In this document: positions 62,701 through 64,000 of the stretch, piece after piece
How the letters are laid out: the number at the start of each line of letters is the position of its first letter
How positions within the stretch are numbered: position 1 is the stretch's first letter
Assembly: GCA_029260755.1 (NCBI GenBank)
Contig: JAJDCQ010000108.1
Location: 121,927 to 185,926, forward strand
From: Planctomycetota bacterium
Lineage (GTDB): Bacteria > Planctomycetota > J058 > JAJDCQ01
DNA length: 64,000 nucleotides
Direction: 5' to 3'
The notes under the pieces: generated by a model
The model's database searches: none
What the model saw: the letters and a program-made list of their open reading frames with translations, nothing else
What the model was told of the DNA's origin: nothing
Made by a program: the position numbers and the translations under genes

Positions 62701-64000
62701 GCTCCGCGCGACGGTGCGCACCGTCCGGGCGGACCACGGGCCGATCGCCGCCGAGGGCGAGGTCGTCCTCCGCCGCCGGATCGTGACCGGCGGCCGGGTG
62801 GCCGAGGAGGAGGTCGCCCGGGTGAAGGTGAAGACGGGCGATGACGGCGTCGGCACGGTCGCGATCGAGACCGAGCGCGCCGGCGAGTACGCCGTCGTCT
62901 TCGAGGGGACGGACCGCAAGGGCGGCCGGATCGAGGGCAAGACGACGATCGAGGTGGCCGGCGACGCCGCCGACCTCGAGAAGCGAGCCCGGGTGCGCGC
63001 CGACCGCGAGGTCTACCACCGCGGCGAGAAGGCGAAGCTGCTCGTCCGCAGCCCGCAGGCGGGCGCGTGGGCGCTCCTCACCTTCGAGGCGGAGCGCGTC
63101 CTGCGGCACCGGGTCGTCCGGCTCGCGAAGCGGAGCCAGACCCTCGAGGAGAGCATGGATGACCGCTTCAGCCCGAACGTCACGGTCGCCGTGGCCATCG
63201 CGGCGGGCGGCAAGCTGCACGAGGACAAGGACGACCTCATGGTCTTCCGCTTCCTCGACGTGAAGGTGACCGCCAGCGAAGGAACGGTGAAGCCCGGCGG
63301 CAAGGTGACCTTCACCGTGGAGACGCGCGACCCCGGCGGACGCCCCGTCTCGGCCGAGCTCGCGATCGGCGTCGTCGACGAGGCGGTCTACTCGATCCGT
63401 CCCGACGGCGCGCCGGCGCTGAAGCCGTTCTTCTACGACCAGCGCCGGCAGTGGCTCGTGCGCACGCACAGCAGCTACGCCTTCCGCTACGACGGCGTCA
63501 CCCGGCGACAGATCGCCGAGCTCCTCGCCGAGCGCGAGCGGCGCAAGTACGACGAGCTCGCCAAGAACGAGATCGAGAAGAAGACCAAGGAGCTCGGCGC
63601 CATGCGCGACCGGCTCCAGGACTTCCAGGAGCGCGAGCGCGCCGCCGAGTCGCGGAGCGCGCTCCGGCGGAACTCCCCGCGCGGCGACGCCGCCCCCGGC
63701 GAGCCGATGAAGCCGGCTTCCCGACCCGCCCCCGGCGGCGCGCAGGCGGGAGGCCGCCGGTTCGCCGGCAAGGACATGGACAAGGCCGGGAACGGGAACT
63801 TCGCGTTCGACGACGAGTCCGACGCCGGGATGCCCGACTCCGAGGAGTCGGGTGAAGCGCTCGCCGAGGTGAGCCTCGTCCGGCAGGACTTCGCCGACAC
63901 GGCCTACTGGAACGCGACGGTCGTGACCGGCGCCGACGGCAAGGGCAGCGTCGAGGTGACCCTCCCCCACGACCTCACCCGCTGGCGGGCGACAGCGCGC
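59750..64000 (+). CDS. TPR plus alpha-2-macroglobulin-like exported protein (3' end beyond window)
   Basis: 1417 codons from ATG at 59750 (GGAGAG upstream) without a stop to the right edge. Signal or anchor helix LGALAALAVLVAGATLAW. Residues about 40-545 are tetratricopeptide-like repeats (EYSRAKSSFQRVIKEHPG; KRYEAAIESAERFIKRHPDD; FERAQDAYGEMISAFPK; RWDEAIAGYEAFLERYP). From about 550 macroglobulin domains follow: FTDRPVYRPGGTVKWKAIVRR is the A2M MG hallmark, ELAIGVVDEAVYSI the next, and DLTRWRATAR lies at the very end, where A2M proteins lead into the thioester domain. A coiled Arg/Glu-rich insert with low complexity lies around 1260-1380. Bacterial A2Ms trap attacking proteases in the periplasm. 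The thioester is outside the window. Confidence 0.88.
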   Translation, partial: MPRLLARSRSRLAARLGALAALAVLVAGATLAWPTASTGSPDAKVMALAGKEAMAAREYSRAKSSFQRVIKEHPGTKEAIESLFLIAKADLLEKRYEAAIESAERFIKRHPDDRLAQKARFVIADSYVALRRFGDAATAYRERVEFLEGPSYRRKLSGLYLDLAREAFVGYPRGTEGDPLDPARRERDFGRALRFFTKARAVGLPPEEIAAVTHAVATSRFETGQWHEAIREWESFLKTNETASEAADATWGLARALLNVGQAEKGRERLRHLEERYADSELAPLAVERLGDSWNPLGNPGSAPLERAIGHYERFLKRYPSHEHAPAVALRIAESLFAASEFERAQDAYGEMISAFPKASQTGDARFRRAETAFYRARYDDAGKLFADFLSEHPQHGRFVEAQNQIAECWRRKGVDAHNAKRWDEAIAGYEAFLERYPVHAHAPGTRKTIGDIWAERGDLEAAMKQWRRCAATYPGTQPGASSALLVATKLAETGNLKGAIAEYESVIQRFGGWNEAYQAQQALGQMRQKELVLTVPRVFTTADEVALHLVVRNVETLRGKLYRLDVEDYFKKKHAIGNVHALETDIVKPDHTFEFDVAGYERYRRFEQPMPVPHVGSKPGAWVLTLEEDEFRSSALILVSDLHAVVKQGPKQVLVWARDEVKDAPASGVTVHLSDGGRVVQTGQTGDDGVWLHELEHELRDLRVLVTRGDDVAFSAGVANRQVAFGYSPKGYLFTDRPVYRPGGTVKWKAIVRRVERGAYVGTANEPVKVSIRDSRGKLVFERDLRTNGFGTLTGELTIGAEPALGDWSIALNHRGHGSNGSFAVEEYKKPELFVDVRPDTRSVLGGEEGKATIAANDAAGGPLVEAPVRWFVMRRNYHFDPTPHKKYSWFFSKENEASKRARMQASGMELVLQGSGVTNDEGELEVTFPTLSEGRDSIYVVQAEVTGPDRRAAAGAGQVFATERGYFALVETGERVVDAGEKLRATVRTVRADHGPIAAEGEVVLRRRIVTGGRVAEEEVARVKVKTGDDGVGTVAIETERAGEYAVVFEGTDRKGGRIEGKTTIEVAGDAADLEKRARVRADREVYHRGEKAKLLVRSPQAGAWALLTFEAERVLRHRVVRLAKRSQTLEESMDDRFSPNVTVAVAIAAGGKLHEDKDDLMVFRFLDVKVTASEGTVKPGGKVTFTVETRDPGGRPVSAELAIGVVDEAVYSIRPDGAPALKPFFYDQRRQWLVRTHSSYAFRYDGVTRRQIAELLAERERRKYDELAKNEIEKKTKELGAMRDRLQDFQERERAAESRSALRRNSPRGDAAPGEPMKPASRPAPGGAQAGGRRFAGKDMDKAGNGNFAFDDESDAGMPDSEESGEALAEVSLVRQDFADTAYWNATVVTGADGKGSVEVTLPHDLTRWRATAR

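Noticed and set aside
59468..63970. Very long antisense frame continuing upstream of the UDP-sugar pyrophosphorylase
   Set aside because: It lies opposite the TPR/A2M gene, has a composition dominated by Arg, Ala, Leu, Glu and Val without any domain, and exists because stop codons are rare in GC-rich DNA.

Overview
This is a very GC-rich window with no rRNA, no phage and no classical insertion sequence. It codes for a diderm bacterium: an LptD-like outer-membrane protein, a TPR-bearing secretin, lipoprotein signals and a menaquinone pathway. Several traits point to the PVC superphylum, most likely an uncultivated member of the Planctomycetota. They are a pilus cluster that resembles the Amuc_1098-1102 type of Verrucomicrobia, a TPR protein carrying RNA-polymerase alpha-CTD modules, a GspG-like protein with minimal features, and dispersed CACGGAG / GCCAAG / CAAAG intergenic repeats. 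The taxonomic call is inference; no marker gene allows a firm placement.

Layout. 0.1-4.7 kb: a LarA-like protein, an orphan DUF2281-type antitoxin, and a RelE/ParE toxin-antitoxin pair translationally coupled to an unusual ROK sugar kinase with an extra C-terminal domain. 4.9-10.9 kb: the mutagenic SOS repair cassette imuA-imuB-dnaE2, with a nested repeat element between imuB and dnaE2. 11-16 kb: a polyprenyl glycosylphosphotransferase facing an operon of B12-radical SAM enzyme, glycosyltransferase and GspG-like protein. 16.3-25.3 kb: a secreted metalloprotease with Ig-like domains, a HEAT-like periplasmic protein, an LptD-like protein, coaD, a bifunctional-nuclease (DUF151) protein and a family-4 uracil-DNA glycosylase.

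25.4-32.6 kb: a type IV pilus-like operon (PilM-PilN fusion, PilO-like protein, Fn3 protein, TPR-secretin) behind a perfect sigma70 promoter. 32.7-35 kb: the TPR-alphaCTD-alphaCTD protein and ruvA, then tRNA-Val(CAC). 35.2-39 kb: a membrane protein, nth, an unknown secreted protein and tRNA-Lys(CTT). 39-43.5 kb: a stress island with a DUF4404 protein, a hemerythrin-like protein and three tandem-domain universal stress proteins.

43.5-55.4 kb: a complete chorismate-to-menaquinone operon. Its transcription order is polyprenyl diphosphate synthase, menG, aroF (DAHP synthase), menF, menD, menH, menB, menA, then a MenC-MenE fusion, with 1-4 bp stop/start overlaps at most junctions. A hotdog thioesterase that could supply the MenI step converges on its end. 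55.6-64 kb: an amino-acid dehydrogenase coupled to 6-phosphofructokinase, a UDP-sugar pyrophosphorylase, and a large TPR plus alpha-2-macroglobulin-like protein that runs off the right edge.

Most interesting points: the TPR-(alphaCTD)2 protein, the family of hairpin-plus-9-bp-array repeats (one nested in another directly at the dnaE2 start), the ROK kinase fused to an unknown domain and coupled to a toxin, the PVC-style pilus operon and the MenC-MenE fusion.
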